Of a stretch of DNA of 64,000 nt, positions 26,157 to 36,782 are shown piece by piece. Under the pieces are notes generated by a model. The model was given only the letters and a program-made list of their open reading frames with translations, was not told the origin of the DNA and did no database searches. Each line of letters starts with the position of its first letter. Position 1 is the stretch's first letter. The position numbers were made by a program, and so were the translations under genes. Source of the stretch: Lysobacter sp. KIS68-7 (GTDB lineage: Bacteria > Pseudomonadota > Gammaproteobacteria > Xanthomonadales > Xanthomonadaceae); the NCBI RefSeq assembly GCF_021284745.1, contig NZ_CP089925.1, positions 2,231,001 to 2,295,000 of the forward strand, in the 5' to 3' direction.

Positions 26157-26331
26157 TTCGGGCTCCCGGATCGGATGCAGGCCAGCGTAAGGGCGCGCGG
26201 CGTGACAGGTCTGTCGGGAAATGCCGCGACATCGCCTGCGTCGACACGCGAGAACAATCCGCGCGAAGTCGGGACGTTCTCCTCGGAGTGCGCGCTTACA
26301 GCACGCGCGCAAATCGTGGCGTCATCTCGCG

Positions 26332-28689
26332 ATGCACACTGCGTTCCTCCATTCCGGCAGACCCGGGCCAGTCGGCATCGCGACGGCGCTCGTCGGCGGC
26401 GCGTCCACGTGCCTGTTTGCGTCCGCGTTGCCACCGATGTGGCGCTGCATCCCTTTGCTGCTGGTCGCCATCGCCGTCCTCGCGCGACTGCCGCGCTGTC
26501 GCATTGCCTGGTACGTGGCCTGCGTGGTGGGCGGATTCACCTGGACGGCCTGGCACGCGACCTCCGCCTTGCAGGCACGCCTTCCGCCGGAGCTCGAAGG
26601 CAGCACGCAGACGATCACCGGTCGTGTCGCGGGCCTGCCCGTGGTCGAGCCCGGCCGCGTGCGCTTCCTGTTGCAAGTCGATGATGCCGCCGGCAATCCC
26701 GATGCATTGCGCGGCCATCCGGTCAGGCTCGCGTGGTACACCGCGCGCGCATCGCCACAGCCGATCCCGCAGGCAGGCAGCCGATGGCAATTCGACGTGC
26801 GCCTGCGCGCACCCCGCGGGCTGTGCAACCCCGGCGGCATCGACACGGAACGCCATGCGCTCGCGCAACGCATCGCGGCCACGGGCTACGTCCGTGGAAA
26901 CGCCGTCGAACGGGAGGCGCCCGGCGGCATCGATGCCTGGCGCGAACGCATGTCGACGCGCATCCATGCAGGCGTGGCAACGCCGACGTCGCGCTTCATC
27001 GCCGCCCTCGCGCTCGGCGACACGCGCAGCCTCGACGACGCGGACTGGGCCACGTTGCGCGCGACCGGCCTCACGCACCTCATCGCGATTTCCGGCTTCC
27101 ACGTGGGGTTGGTCGCCGGGTTCTTCGCGCTGTCGGCATCGCTGCTCTGGCGCCTCGTGCCCTGGCTCGGCCTGCGCATGCCGCGTCCGCTCGGCATGGC
27201 GATGGCCGCGGTCGTCGGCGCCGCCGGGTACACGGCCATCGCGGGCTTCGCGCTGCCGACCGTGCGCACCACCTGCATGATCGCCGTGGTGGCACTCGCA
27301 CGCTGCATGCGGCGCCCGATGTCCATTCCGGCTTCGCTGGCGCTCGCCGTCGTTGCGATCGTGGCGATGGATCCCTTGTCGCTGCTTGGCGCGGGGTTCT
27401 GGCTGAGCGTCGGCGGCGTCGCGTGGTTGCTGTGGTGCCTGCCGCACGGGAAGGCGCCGGTGCTGCGCACCTTCGCCTCGGCGCAGGCCGTGGCGACCGT
27501 CGGGTTGTTGCCGCTCACCGTTGCCCTGTTCGGGCAGGCTTCGCTCGCCGGGCCGCTCGCGAACCTGGTCGCCGTGCCCTCGTGGAGCCTCGTGGTCGTG
27601 CCGCTCGCATTGCTCGGCACCGGGCTGGAAGCCGTGCACGCGGGGTGGGGCGCATGGGCCTGGCACGCGGCAGCGTGGGCGTTCGACCTGACGTGGCCCG
27701 GTTTCGTGCGGCTCGGCGCGAGCGAGCTCGCATTCCGTTGGATCCCGGAAGCACGATGGTTCGCACTGCCCCTGGCGATGCTCGGGGCGGCGTGGTGCCT
27801 GCTGCCACGCGGCGTGCCGGGCAAGCCGATCGCCTTGCTGCTGTGGCTTCCGTTGTTGTGGCCTTCGCGTGCGCTGCCCGCGCATGGCGCGTTCCGCATC
27901 GACGTGCTCGACGTGGGGCAGGGGCTTTCGGTGCTCGTGCGCACGGCGTCGCATGCGGTGCTGTTCGATACCGGGCCTGCGATCCACACCGGTTACGACG
28001 CAGGGGATCGGGTCGTCGTGCCCGCGCTGCGCGCGCTCGGCGTGCGTGCACTCGACCTGGTCATCGTGAGCCATGCGGACAACGACCACGCAGGAGGTTG
28101 GGCCTCGATCCGGCGCGAGATCCCGGTGCGCCTGTCGCACGCGCCCCCGGACAGTCCGACGCAAACGCACGCGCGGTGCATCGCCGGCCGTGCGTGGCAC
28201 CGCGACGGCGTGACCTTCCGCTACCTGCATCCGACGCCGCACTTCCCGTACTTCGGCAACGAGTCCGGCTGCGTGCTGCGCATCGAAGGGACGCACGGTG
28301 CCGCGCTGCTGACCGGCGATATCGGCGAAGTCGTCGAGCGCACGCTCGCGCGCCGCGATCCGGCAGCGCTCCGCGCAGACGTCGTGCTCGTGCCGCACCA
28401 CGGCAGCGAGGGCTCGTCCGATCCGATGTTCGTCGCCGCGGCGGATGCGCGCTTCGCGGTCGTGTCGGCGGGGCATGGCAACCGCTTCGGCCACCCGCGC
28501 CCCGAGGTCGTCGCGCGCTGGTGTGCCGCCGGTACGCAGGTCCTGAACACGGCAGGGGACGGCGCCCTTCGGATCGACGTCGGCCGCGGCGGGGCGGTGG
28601 CCACCCCGCGCCGCAAGTCGCATGCGCGGGTTTGGGACGCCTTGCCCCGGTCCGCCCGGACCGCTGGGCTATGCTATCGGCAGGATTGA
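26332..28689 (+). CDS. comEC: DNA internalisation channel ComEC/Rec2
   Basis: ComEC forms the inner-membrane channel through which single-stranded DNA enters during natural transformation. The 785-residue product (ATG 26332) has N-terminal helices and a DUF4131 region (~1-200), the Competence domain with many helices (~210-490; ISGFHVGLVAGF near 255) and a C-terminal metallo-beta-lactamase-like domain with SHADNDHAGGW (~582) and VPHHGSEGSSD (~690). It is divergent from the YgfX-like gene and followed by exbB, a Xanthomonad arrangement linked to the msbA cluster. Confidence 0.94.
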   Translation: MHTAFLHSGRPGPVGIATALVGGASTCLFASALPPMWRCIPLLLVAIAVLARLPRCRIAWYVACVVGGFTWTAWHATSALQARLPPELEGSTQTITGRVAGLPVVEPGRVRFLLQVDDAAGNPDALRGHPVRLAWYTARASPQPIPQAGSRWQFDVRLRAPRGLCNPGGIDTERHALAQRIAATGYVRGNAVEREAPGGIDAWRERMSTRIHAGVATPTSRFIAALALGDTRSLDDADWATLRATGLTHLIAISGFHVGLVAGFFALSASLLWRLVPWLGLRMPRPLGMAMAAVVGAAGYTAIAGFALPTVRTTCMIAVVALARCMRRPMSIPASLALAVVAIVAMDPLSLLGAGFWLSVGGVAWLLWCLPHGKAPVLRTFASAQAVATVGLLPLTVALFGQASLAGPLANLVAVPSWSLVVVPLALLGTGLEAVHAGWGAWAWHAAAWAFDLTWPGFVRLGASELAFRWIPEARWFALPLAMLGAAWCLLPRGVPGKPIALLLWLPLLWPSRALPAHGAFRIDVLDVGQGLSVLVRTASHAVLFDTGPAIHTGYDAGDRVVVPALRALGVRALDLVIVSHADNDHAGGWASIRREIPVRLSHAPPDSPTQTHARCIAGRAWHRDGVTFRYLHPTPHFPYFGNESGCVLRIEGTHGAALLTGDIGEVVERTLARRDPAALRADVVLVPHHGSEGSSDPMFVAAADARFAVVSAGHGNRFGHPRPEVVARWCAAGTQVLNTAGDGALRIDVGRGGAVATPRRKSHARVWDALPRSARTAGLCYRQD

Positions 28690-28716
28690 ACACGGCCCCA
28701 GGCCGGAGGATCGAGC

Positions 28717-29388
28717 GTGCTGGAACTGGTTCGGGCGGGCGGTTGGCCCATGATCCCCCTGATTCTGCTGTCGGTGGTCGCCTTGGCGATCATCGTCGAA
28801 CGCTTCTGGAGCCTCCGCCGGAAGGTCGTGATGCCGCCCAACCTCGGTGCGGAAGTCCGCGCCTGGGCAGGCCGCGGGCGCCTCGACCCGGCCCACATCG
28901 ACTCGCTCCGCGCCAACTCGCCCCTGGGCGCGCTGCTCGCCTCGGTGCTCGACATCCGCCATCGCCCGCGCGAAGAGATCCGCGAGCGCACCGAGGACGT
29001 CGGCCGTCACCTCGTGCATCGCATGGAGCGTTTCCTCAACACCCTCGGCACCATCGCCGCCGCCGGCCCGTTGCTCGGGCTGTTCGGCACGGTGGTGGGC
29101 ATGATCCAGATGTTCCTCGGCATCCTCGACCACGGCATCGGCGACGTGAACCAGCTCGCCGGCGGCATCGGCAAGGCGCTGGTGTGCACCGCGGCCGGCA
29201 TGATCGTCGCGATCCCGGCGCTCGCGTTCCATCGTTATTTCCGCGGCCGCATCGCGGCGTACATCGTCGACATGGAACACGAAGCCATCCAGCTGATGGA
29301 TGCGCTCGACCCGCGCGCCGCCGCTGCCCAGCGCGCCGTCGCCTCCGCGCCGCACGCGCACGTCCCCGCGGACGCGACCGTCGACTGA
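28717..29388 (+). CDS. exbB: ExbB/TolQ/MotA-type proton channel subunit
   Basis: A 223-residue inner-membrane protein that with ExbD converts proton-motive force into mechanical work. It has an N-terminal helix (~residues 9-27), a cytoplasmic loop and two further helices (~115-140, TIAAAGPLLGLFGTVVGMI; ~160-185, GKALVCTAAGMIVAIPAL), the family signature. The GTG start at 28717 is preceded by GGAGG at 28705-28709. It heads exbB-exbD-msbA-lpxK-kdsB. The partner of this pair may be TonB, but in this cluster a specialised role near lipid A export is possible. Confidence 0.93.
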   Translation: MLELVRAGGWPMIPLILLSVVALAIIVERFWSLRRKVVMPPNLGAEVRAWAGRGRLDPAHIDSLRANSPLGALLASVLDIRHRPREEIRERTEDVGRHLVHRMERFLNTLGTIAAAGPLLGLFGTVVGMIQMFLGILDHGIGDVNQLAGGIGKALVCTAAGMIVAIPALAFHRYFRGRIAAYIVDMEHEAIQLMDALDPRAAAAQRAVASAPHAHVPADATVD

Positions 29389-29392
29389 CCGC

Positions 29393-29833
29393 ATGCGCAT
29401 CCGCGACTTCCGCGAAGACGACACGCCGGAGATCAACCTGATCCCGCTGATCGACGTCGTCCTCTGCCTGATCATCTTCTTCGTCGTCACCACCACGTTC
29501 GACGCGCGCTCGGTCCTCAAGCTGCAACTGCCGCAGGCCGACGGCCAGCCGGCGGAAGCGCAGTCCAAGGCGCTGAGCGTGCTGATCAACGCCGAAGGCC
29601 GTTACTTCATCGACGACCGCGAAGCGCTGCGCACCGACGTGGAATCGCTCAAGCAGACCCTGGTGGATGTCGCCGGCAACGACCGCAACCGCCCCGTGCT
29701 CCTGCGCGCCGACGGCCGCACGCAGCACCAGGCCGTGGTCACGGCGCTCGATGCGCTGGCGCAGCTCGGCTTCTCCAAGGTGTCCATCGCGACCGCGCCG
29801 CCCGCGACGCCGTCGCAGGCCAGCGCGAAATGA
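29393..29833 (+). CDS. exbD: ExbD/TolR biopolymer transport protein
   Basis: A 146-residue protein: short cytoplasmic N-terminus with TPEINLIPLIDVVLCLIIFF (residues ~11-30), in which Asp in LIDVV is the conserved proton-relay residue, then a periplasmic domain. ATG 29393 lies 4 bases after the exbB stop; the longer frame upstream is exbB sequence in another phase. The stop overlaps the msbA start by 4 bases. Confidence 0.94.
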   Translation: MRIRDFREDDTPEINLIPLIDVVLCLIIFFVVTTTFDARSVLKLQLPQADGQPAEAQSKALSVLINAEGRYFIDDREALRTDVESLKQTLVDVAGNDRNRPVLLRADGRTQHQAVVTALDALAQLGFSKVSIATAPPATPSQASAK

Positions 29834-31584
29834 CCGACGCGACGGCGCCGACGCCCGCGCAGACGTATCGCCGCCTGCTCGGGTACGCCAAGCCCTATCG
29901 CGCGTGGCTCGGCATCGCCGCGCTCGCGATGGGCCTGGAGGCGCTCACCAGCTACGGCATCACGCGGCTGCTGAAGCCCATCGTCGACGGGCTGGCCAAT
30001 CCGGCGCATTTCGAATTCTGGTTGCCGGTCGCGATGGTGGCGTTGTTCATCGCGCGCGGCCTGTTCGGCCTCGCGGGCGATTACACGATGGCGCGTTCGG
30101 GCCGCGGCGTCGCGCGCGACCTGCGCCTGATGCTGATGCGCAAGTACTTCCGCCTGCCGGGCGCGCGCTTCGACGCCGAACCGGTCGCCTCCATGCTCAC
30201 CCGCCTGGGCGGCGACACCGAGCAGGTGGCGCAGGCCGCGGTCGATGCGTTGAAAGTGATGGTCAGCTCCACGCTGATGGCCATCGCGATGATGGCCGCG
30301 ATGCTCTACACGAGCTGGCGCGTCACGATCGCGCTGCTGTTGCTCGCACCGTTCCTCGTGTGGGTGATGAACAGCGTCGGTGCGCGTTATCGCCGCATCA
30401 ACCATCGCATCCTGGAGAACGCGGCGGAGATGCTGCAGTCCGCCGACCAGGCACTGCACGGCCACCAGGAAGTGAAGATCTACGGCGCGCAGGACGCGGA
30501 GATCGGCCGCTATGCCGCGCAGACGCGGCAGAACCTGCGCCTGGCGCTGAAAGTGGAAGTCACGCGCGGGTCGATCTCGCTGTTCGTGCAAGTGCTCGGC
30601 GCGATCGGCATGGCCGTGCTGCTGGTGCTCGCCGCGCACGAGGCCGTGGCGGGCCGCCTGACCGCGGGCGATTTCACCGTGCTGATGACCTCGCTGGTCG
30701 GCATCATTCCGCCGCTGCGGCAGCTCACCAACGTGCAGGCGATGCTCCAGCGCGGCGTGTCCTCGGCCGATCGCCTGTTCTCGGTGCTCGATGCGCCCGA
30801 CGAGCGCGACAGCGGCACGCAGCCGCTGCAACGCGCGAAGGGTTTGCTTGAGTTCCGCCATGTGTCCGCGCGTTATCCCGGCCAGGCGCGTCCGGCGATC
30901 CGCGACATCAGCTTCACCGCGAAGCCGGGCACGGTCACGGCGATCGTCGGCCGTTCGGGCAGCGGCAAGAGCACGCTGATCAAGCTGATCCCGCGCTTCT
31001 ACGAACCCGAATCGGGCCAGGTGCTGCTCGATGGCCATCCGATCGAGGAATACAAACTCGAAGACCTGCGCCGCCAGGTCGCGATGGTGTCGCAGCGCGT
31101 GATCCTGTTCGACGCGAGCATCGCCGACAACGTGGCCTACGGCGAGATGCAGGGCGCATCGTCCGATCGCCTCGACGCCGCCGTGCGCAGTGCCAACGCC
31201 ATGGAATTCGTCGCATCCCTGCCCGAAGGCCTGGACACGCGCATCGGCGAACACGGCGGACGCTTGTCCGGCGGCCAGCGCCAGCGCCTGGCCATCGCGC
31301 GCGCGATGCTCAAGGATGCGCCGGTCCTCATCCTCGACGAAGCCACCGCTGCGCTCGACAACGAATCCGAGCGCCTGGTGCAGGACGCACTCGAACACCT
31401 GATGCCCGACCGCACGACGCTGGTCATCGCCCATCGCCTGTCGACCATCGAACACGCCGACCAGGTGCTGGTGCTCGACGAAGGCCAGTTGGTGGAGCAG
31501 GGCACGCACGCCGAGCTGATCGCGCGCGGTGGCATCTACGCGCACCTGCATCGCATGCAGTTCCGCGAACCGGCCGAGGCATGA
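29830..31584 (+). CDS. msbA: Lipid A export ABC transporter MsbA
   Basis: MsbA flips lipid A-core across the inner membrane. The 584-residue half-transporter has six transmembrane helices (~residues 20-310) and a nucleotide-binding domain with Walker [10 protein letters not shown] (~375), signature LSGGQRQR (~481), Walker [13 protein letters not shown] (~498-509) and the H-loop IAHRLST. It overlaps exbD and lpxK by 4 bases at each end, so lipid A maturation and export are tightly co-expressed. Confidence 0.97.
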   Translation: MTDATAPTPAQTYRRLLGYAKPYRAWLGIAALAMGLEALTSYGITRLLKPIVDGLANPAHFEFWLPVAMVALFIARGLFGLAGDYTMARSGRGVARDLRLMLMRKYFRLPGARFDAEPVASMLTRLGGDTEQVAQAAVDALKVMVSSTLMAIAMMAAMLYTSWRVTIALLLLAPFLVWVMNSVGARYRRINHRILENAAEMLQSADQALHGHQEVKIYGAQDAEIGRYAAQTRQNLRLALKVEVTRGSISLFVQVLGAIGMAVLLVLAAHEAVAGRLTAGDFTVLMTSLVGIIPPLRQLTNVQAMLQRGVSSADRLFSVLDAPDERDSGTQPLQRAKGLLEFRHVSARYPGQARPAIRDISFTAKPGTVTAIVGRSGSGKSTLIKLIPRFYEPESGQVLLDGHPIEEYKLEDLRRQVAMVSQRVILFDASIADNVAYGEMQGASSDRLDAAVRSANAMEFVASLPEGLDTRIGEHGGRLSGGQRQRLAIARAMLKDAPVLILDEATAALDNESERLVQDALEHLMPDRTTLVIAHRLSTIEHADQVLVLDEGQLVEQGTHAELIARGGIYAHLHRMQFREPAEA

Positions 31585-32594
31585 AAGAGGACCGTGCGCC
31601 GGTCTACTGGTTCGACAACGCGCCGGTGCCGCTCGGCGCGCGCGCGCTGAGCACGGTGTACGGCGGGCTCGCCGGGCTGCGCCGCAACCTGTATCGCAAG
31701 GGATGGTTGCGCGCCCAGCGCGCGCCGGTGCCGGTCATCGTCGTCGGCAACATCGCCGTGGGCGGAACGGGCAAGACGCCGTTGACGATCGCGCTGGTCG
31801 ATCGCCTGCGCGCCGCAGGTTGGACGCCGGGCGTGGCGAGCCGCGGCTACGGCCGTCGCGACGTCACCACGCCGCTGTGGATCGAGCGCGAGACCACGCC
31901 GGACGAAGGCGGCGACGAACCCGTCCTGATCGCAATGCGCACCGGTGCGAAGGTGCGCGTCGACCGCGACCGCGCCGCGGCAGCACGCGCCCTCGCGCAG
32001 GCCGGCTGCGACATCGTGGTATGCGACGACGGCCTGCAGCATTACCGCTTGGCGCGCGATGTCGAGATCGATGTGAGCGACGGCCGCCGTCGCCATGGCA
32101 ACGGCCGACTGCTGCCTGCCGGTCCCTTGCGCGAGCCGCCCGAACGCGCCGCGGCCTGCGACTTCCGCGTCGTGAATGTCTCCGCCGAGGACACCGTGCA
32201 GTTCGGCGAATGGCCGATGCGCCTGGTGCCCGGCGATGCGCACCTGTTGCAGGGCGGCCGCGAGCGCCCGTTGTCGTCCTTCGCCGGCCAGCGCGTGCAT
32301 GCGGTCGCCGGCATCGGCAATCCCGAACGCTTCTTCGACATGCTGCGCGCGCACGGCATCGCCGTCGTGCCGCATGCCTTCGCCGACCATCACGCCTACA
32401 CGGCCGCCGATTTCGAATTCGGCAGCCGCCTGCCGGTGCTGATGACCGAGAAGGACGCGGTGAAATGCCGCACCCTCGTTGCACCCGAGCACATGGAAGC
32501 CGAATTCCACAGCGTGCCCGTGCGCGCGGAATTGCCGGAAGCCTTCTGGATCGCCCTGATGGATCGACTGCCGCCCCGCGGAGGCCACGCATGA
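31581..32594 (+). CDS. lpxK: Tetraacyldisaccharide 4'-kinase LpxK
   Basis: LpxK phosphorylates the 4' position of the lipid A disaccharide to give lipid IVA. The 337-residue product has the family P-loop [12 protein letters not shown] at residues ~57-68, the membrane-facing basic N-terminus ([14 protein letters not shown]) and the DDGLQHYRL motif (~150) typical of LpxK. It overlaps msbA and kdsB. Confidence 0.97.
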   Translation: MKEDRAPVYWFDNAPVPLGARALSTVYGGLAGLRRNLYRKGWLRAQRAPVPVIVVGNIAVGGTGKTPLTIALVDRLRAAGWTPGVASRGYGRRDVTTPLWIERETTPDEGGDEPVLIAMRTGAKVRVDRDRAAAARALAQAGCDIVVCDDGLQHYRLARDVEIDVSDGRRRHGNGRLLPAGPLREPPERAAACDFRVVNVSAEDTVQFGEWPMRLVPGDAHLLQGGRERPLSSFAGQRVHAVAGIGNPERFFDMLRAHGIAVVPHAFADHHAYTAADFEFGSRLPVLMTEKDAVKCRTLVAPEHMEAEFHSVPVRAELPEAFWIALMDRLPPRGGHA

Positions 32595-33361
32595 CCCGTT
32601 TCGTCGTCGCCATTCCCGCGCGATATGCGGCTTCGCGCCTGCCCGGCAAGCCCTTGCGCCTGATCGGCGGCGAACCGCTCGTGCTGCACGTCGCGCGCCG
32701 CGCACTGGCGGCGGGTGCGGAACAGGTGTGGGTCGCGGCCGACGACGAACGCATCGTGCGTGCGCTCGAGGGCAGCGGCGTGCGCATCGCGATGACCTCG
32801 CAGGACCACGCTTCCGGCACCGATCGCCTGGCCGAATGCGCGCGCATCGCCGGCTGGCCGGACGACACCATCGTCGTGAACCTGCAGGGCGACGAGCCCT
32901 TCGCGCCCGCCGCCGGCATTCGTGCCGCGGCCGAGATCCTCGCGTCCTCGGGTGCGGAGATGGCCACGCTCGCAACACAGATCGAAGACGCCGCGACGCT
33001 GTTCGACCCGAACGCCGTGAAGCTCGTGCGCGCCGCCGACGGCACCGCGTTGTATTTCTCGCGCGCTCCGATCCCCTGGCCCCGCGACGCGTTCATGCAC
33101 GATCGCCACACGCTGCCCGAAGGCGGCCATTGGCTGCGCCACATCGGCCTGTATGCGTATCGCGCGGGGTTCCTGCAACGCTTCGCCGCGTTGCCGCCGG
33201 GACGCCTGGAGCGCCTGGAATCGCTGGAGCAACTGCGCGTGCTCGAAGCGGGGTTCCGCATCGCGGTCGCCCTGTCGCCGGAGCCGTTCCCGCCGGGCGT
33301 CGACACGCCGGAAGACCTCGCCCGCGCCGAAGCGCGATGGGCGGAACAGTCGGCGTCCTGA
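32591..33361 (+). CDS. kdsB: CMP-KDO synthetase KdsB
   Basis: KdsB activates 3-deoxy-D-manno-octulosonate with CTP for attachment to lipid A. The 256-residue product has the nucleotide-binding motif [15 protein letters not shown] at residues 8-22, the NLQGDEPF motif (~97) and [12 protein letters not shown] (~150). Start ATG 32591 overlaps the lpxK stop by 4 bases. It is the last gene of the coupled lipid A group; 64 bases follow before the NHL-repeat gene. Confidence 0.97.
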   Translation: MTRFVVAIPARYAASRLPGKPLRLIGGEPLVLHVARRALAAGAEQVWVAADDERIVRALEGSGVRIAMTSQDHASGTDRLAECARIAGWPDDTIVVNLQGDEPFAPAAGIRAAAEILASSGAEMATLATQIEDAATLFDPNAVKLVRAADGTALYFSRAPIPWPRDAFMHDRHTLPEGGHWLRHIGLYAYRAGFLQRFAALPPGRLERLESLEQLRVLEAGFRIAVALSPEPFPPGVDTPEDLARAEARWAEQSAS

Positions 33362-33425
33362 CCGACGTCACGCATGTTGCATCGCACCGGCCCCTAGAAT
33401 CGGCCGCAGGGACAGAGGATTCGTG

Positions 33426-34841
33426 ATGGGGCAGGCGTTGGTACCGGGGTTTCCTTCGACGTTGGAATGGTTGAACGCCGCGACGCCCTCGTCGGTGGCG
33501 CAGCCAGGTTGGCTGACCGTCGTCGCCTTCGTCAACATCGGCTCCACGTGGTCCATCCACGCGATGTACGAGTTGCAGGCCCTGCGCGCGCGTTTCCCGA
33601 GCCGCCTGCGTGCCTTCGCCATCCACGTGCCGCGCTTCGACTGGGAGCGCGACGCAAAGCGCGTGATGAAACGCGCGCACCGCCACGGCGTGAAGCTGCC
33701 GCTCGCGCTCGACGCCGACTGGGTCGCCTGGCAGCACTTCGGCGTCTCCGCTTGGCCGACACTGTTGGTGATCGACGAAACAGGCCAGGTGCAGGCGCGG
33801 TTGCAAGGCGACGGCCGCATCGCCGCCGAACTCGAAAAGCGCCTGCAGGACATGCACGACGCGCCCGAGGACGAGGCCGACGCGCTGCTGCCGCGTCGCG
33901 TGCGCGAACCCGACCTGCCGCTGTGTTTCCCCGTCGGCCTGGCGGTCACGCCGCAATACCTTTACGTGGCCGACAGCGGCCATCATCGCGTGCTCGAGTG
34001 CAACCACGCCGGACGCATCCTGCGCACGTTCGGCAGTGGCGATTCGGAATTGTTCGACGGCGATGCCAGCCACGCGGCCTTCCACAGCCCGCACGGCCTG
34101 AGCCTCGTGCGCGATGCGCTGTACGTCGCCGATACCGGCAACCACGCGGTGCGGCGCATCAACCTGCGCTCGGGTGACGTCGTCACGCTGGTCGGCAACG
34201 GCAAGCGCGGCACGCCGAAGGAAGGCCCGGTCGCAGATCCGCGCAACACCTCGCTCGATGCGCCGCGCGCCGTCGCGGCGCTCAACGATCAACTGCACAT
34301 CGCCGTGACCGGCGACAACACCATCTGGAGCTACGACCTCGGGCGTCCGGGCTTGACGCTGCGCGCTGGTTCGGGCCGCCTGGACATGAAGGACGGCGCG
34401 GGCACCATGTGCGCCTTCGCGCAACCGGTGGCGCTCGCGGCCGTGCAACAGACGGTGTACGTGTGCGATGCCGCGGCCTCGGCGATCCGCTCCCTGGCCG
34501 CGCGCGACAACGTGGTGCAGACCTTGCTGGGGCAGGGGCCCTTCGCCTTCGGCCATGTCGATGGACCGCGCAACATCGCGCAGTTGCAGGATCCGCAGGC
34601 GATCGCGCTCGACCCCGATGCGCCGATGCTGTGGATCGTGGATGCCGGCAACGACCGCCTGCGCAGCCTGCGCCTGGGCGGCGGCGACCTCACCACCCAC
34701 ATGCTGCCGCAACCCTTGCACGGCCCCGCGGGCCTGGCGGTGGGCGCGGGCGCGGTGTGGATCGCCGATACCGACGCGCATGCGGTGCTGCGCGTGGATC
34801 CCAGGACCGGCGCGGTCCAGCACGTCCCGATCGGGGAATGA
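33426..34841 (+). CDS. NHL-repeat beta-propeller with thioredoxin-like domain lacking CxxC
   Basis: A 471-residue protein resembling NHLRC2: an N-terminal thioredoxin-like domain (~residues 1-145, with WLTVVAFVNIGSTW and the cis-Pro segment VSAWPTLLVIDE) followed by a six-bladed NHL propeller (~170-471; blades contain YVADSGHHRVLE, YVADTGNHAVRRI, WIVDAGNDRLR and WIADTDAHAVLR). In NHLRC2-type proteins the redox motif is Cys-rich, but here the equivalent positions read IGSTWSIHAM with no Cys, so a redox role is unlikely. No signal peptide is seen. GTG 33423 is an alternative start. Function unknown; it sits between kdsB and uvrC. Confidence 0.85.
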   Translation: MGQALVPGFPSTLEWLNAATPSSVAQPGWLTVVAFVNIGSTWSIHAMYELQALRARFPSRLRAFAIHVPRFDWERDAKRVMKRAHRHGVKLPLALDADWVAWQHFGVSAWPTLLVIDETGQVQARLQGDGRIAAELEKRLQDMHDAPEDEADALLPRRVREPDLPLCFPVGLAVTPQYLYVADSGHHRVLECNHAGRILRTFGSGDSELFDGDASHAAFHSPHGLSLVRDALYVADTGNHAVRRINLRSGDVVTLVGNGKRGTPKEGPVADPRNTSLDAPRAVAALNDQLHIAVTGDNTIWSYDLGRPGLTLRAGSGRLDMKDGAGTMCAFAQPVALAAVQQTVYVCDAAASAIRSLAARDNVVQTLLGQGPFAFGHVDGPRNIAQLQDPQAIALDPDAPMLWIVDAGNDRLRSLRLGGGDLTTHMLPQPLHGPAGLAVGAGAVWIADTDAHAVLRVDPRTGAVQHVPIGE

Positions 34842-34886
34842 CCCGCCAGTCATCCGGCCAGCGCGCGGGCCCGCGATAATGACGGC

Positions 34887-36782
34887 ATGACCGACGGCGC
34901 GCCCATCGACAGCCCCATCGACGGCCAGCCCATCGAAAGCCCGCCTTTCGACGGCAAGGCCTTCGCGCGCGGCCTCGGCTCGCAGCCGGGCGTGTACCGC
35001 ATGTACGGCAAGGACGACGCGATCCTGTACGTCGGCAAGGCGCGCGTGCTGCGCAACCGCGTGGGCAGCTACTTCAACGCGACGCCGAAGACCGCGCGCA
35101 CGATGGCGATGTTGTCGCAGGTCGTGCGGATGGAAGTCACCGTCACGCGCACCGACGCCGAAGCGCTGTTGCTGGAAAACCAGCTGATCAAGTCGCTGCA
35201 CCCGCGTTACAACGTGTTGCTGCGCGACGACAAGAGTTACCCCTACGTGCTGCTGACGCAGGAAGCCTGGCCGCGCCTGGCCTTCCATCGTGGCCCGCGC
35301 GCGGTGGCGGGGCGTTACTTCGGCCCGTATCCGAGCGCCGTGGCCGTGCGCGAAACGCTCAACTCCATGCACAAGCTGTTCAAGCTGCGCAGTTGCGAGG
35401 ACAGCGTGTTCCGCAATCGTTCGCGGCCGTGCCTGCAGTTCCAGATCGGCCGCTGCAGCGCGCCCTGCGTCGGCCTGGTGCAGGCGCGCGATTACGCCGA
35501 TGCGGTGCGGCGCGCTTCGCTGTTCCTCGACGGCCGCAGCGAAGAACTCGGCAACGAATTGACCACCGCGATGGAAGCGGCGAGCACGCGCCTGGATTTC
35601 GAGGAAGCCGCGCGCATGCGCGACCTCATCACCACGATCCGCAAACTGCAGGCGCGCCAATACGTCGATGGCCAGGCCGCGGACCTGGACGTGCTCGCGG
35701 TGGCGATGCAGGGCGCGTCGGCGTGCGTGCTCCTGCTTGCCTTCCGCGACGGGCGCAACCTCGGCACGCGCGCGTTCTTCCCGAAGACGAATGGTGCCGC
35801 GCCGGAAGAAGTGCTGGCCGCCTTCGTCTCGCAGTATTACGGCGAACAACCGCCGCCGCGCGAAATCGTGCTCGACCGCGACGTGCCCGATCGCGACCTC
35901 ATCGAGGTCGCACTGACGGAAACCGCCGGTCGCAAGGTGCAGTTGAAGCACAGCGTGCGCGGCGAACGCGCCGGCTACGTGGACCTCGTCAAGCGCAACG
36001 CCGAACTCTCCCTCGCCACCGAGCTGTCCAGCCACGCCGCGCAGAGCGCCCGCGCGGAAGCCTTGCGCGACATGCTCGGCCTGTCGGACGTGCCCAAGCG
36101 CATCGAATGCTTCGACATCAGCCACACGATGGGCGAGGCGACGGTGGCCTCGTGCGTGGTGTTCGATGCGAACGGACCCGTGAGCAGCCAGTACCGCCGC
36201 TACAACATCACGGGCATCGAACCGGGCGACGATTACGCGGCCATGCACCAGGCGCTCGAGCGCCGCTTCCGGCGCGCGATCGAAGAGGGCGGCGTGCTGC
36301 CCGACCTGCTGCTGATCGACGGCGGCAAGGGGCAGCTGGCGCAGGCCAACGCGGTCCTGGGCGAATTGGGGGTCAACGGTGTGTACGTGGTGGGCGTGGC
36401 CAAGGGCGAGGAACGCCGCGCGGGCCACGAACAACTGCTGCTGCCCGACGGCCGCGAACTGCGCCCGGGCGCCGAATCGCCGGCGCTGCAGCTGGTCCAG
36501 CAGGTCCGCGACGAGGCGCACCGCTTCGCCATCACCGGCCACCGCGGCCGCCGCCAGAAGGCGCGCACCACCAGCCGGCTGGAAGATATTCCCGGGATCG
36601 GTCCGCGCCGCCGCGCGAACCTGCTGCGGCATTTCGGTGGCCTGGCAGGCCTGAAACAGGCCGGATCCGAAGAAATCGCGCGCGTGGAAGGCATCAATGC
36701 CGCGCTCGCCGAGCGAATCTATGCGACGCTGCACGGGCTGCCGATGCCGGCGACAGGAATGGATGCGGGACGCGACGGATGA
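34887..36782 (+). CDS. uvrC: UvrABC excinuclease subunit C
   Basis: UvrC makes both incisions in nucleotide excision repair. The 631-residue product has the GIY-YIG domain (PGVYRMYGKDDAILYVGKAR, residues ~32-51), a UvrB-binding UVR region (~215-250), the RNase H-like endonuclease domain (ECFDISHTMGEATVASCVVF near 410 and LLIDGGKGQL near 476) and a tandem helix-hairpin-helix end (IPGIGPRRRANLLRHFGG, ~570). The first 25 residues (Ile/Asp/Pro-rich, PIDSPIDGQPIESP) are an unusual extension and could mean a downstream start. Overlaps pgsA by 4 bases. Confidence 0.97.
   Translation: MTDGAPIDSPIDGQPIESPPFDGKAFARGLGSQPGVYRMYGKDDAILYVGKARVLRNRVGSYFNATPKTARTMAMLSQVVRMEVTVTRTDAEALLLENQLIKSLHPRYNVLLRDDKSYPYVLLTQEAWPRLAFHRGPRAVAGRYFGPYPSAVAVRETLNSMHKLFKLRSCEDSVFRNRSRPCLQFQIGRCSAPCVGLVQARDYADAVRRASLFLDGRSEELGNELTTAMEAASTRLDFEEAARMRDLITTIRKLQARQYVDGQAADLDVLAVAMQGASACVLLLAFRDGRNLGTRAFFPKTNGAAPEEVLAAFVSQYYGEQPPPREIVLDRDVPDRDLIEVALTETAGRKVQLKHSVRGERAGYVDLVKRNAELSLATELSSHAAQSARAEALRDMLGLSDVPKRIECFDISHTMGEATVASCVVFDANGPVSSQYRRYNITGIEPGDDYAAMHQALERRFRRAIEEGGVLPDLLLIDGGKGQLAQANAVLGELGVNGVYVVGVAKGEERRAGHEQLLLPDGRELRPGAESPALQLVQQVRDEAHRFAITGHRGRRQKARTTSRLEDIPGIGPRRRANLLRHFGGLAGLKQAGSEEIARVEGINAALAERIYATLHGLPMPATGMDAGRDG

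Noticed and set aside
33377-33400. TTGCAT ... TAGAAT as a promoter for the NHL-repeat gene
   Set aside because: The spacer is only 12 bases, too short for a sigma-70 promoter.
33093-36734. 1213-codon minus-strand frame opposite kdsB, the NHL gene and uvrC
   Set aside because: Antisense shadow; the plus-strand genes have clear domains and coupled starts.
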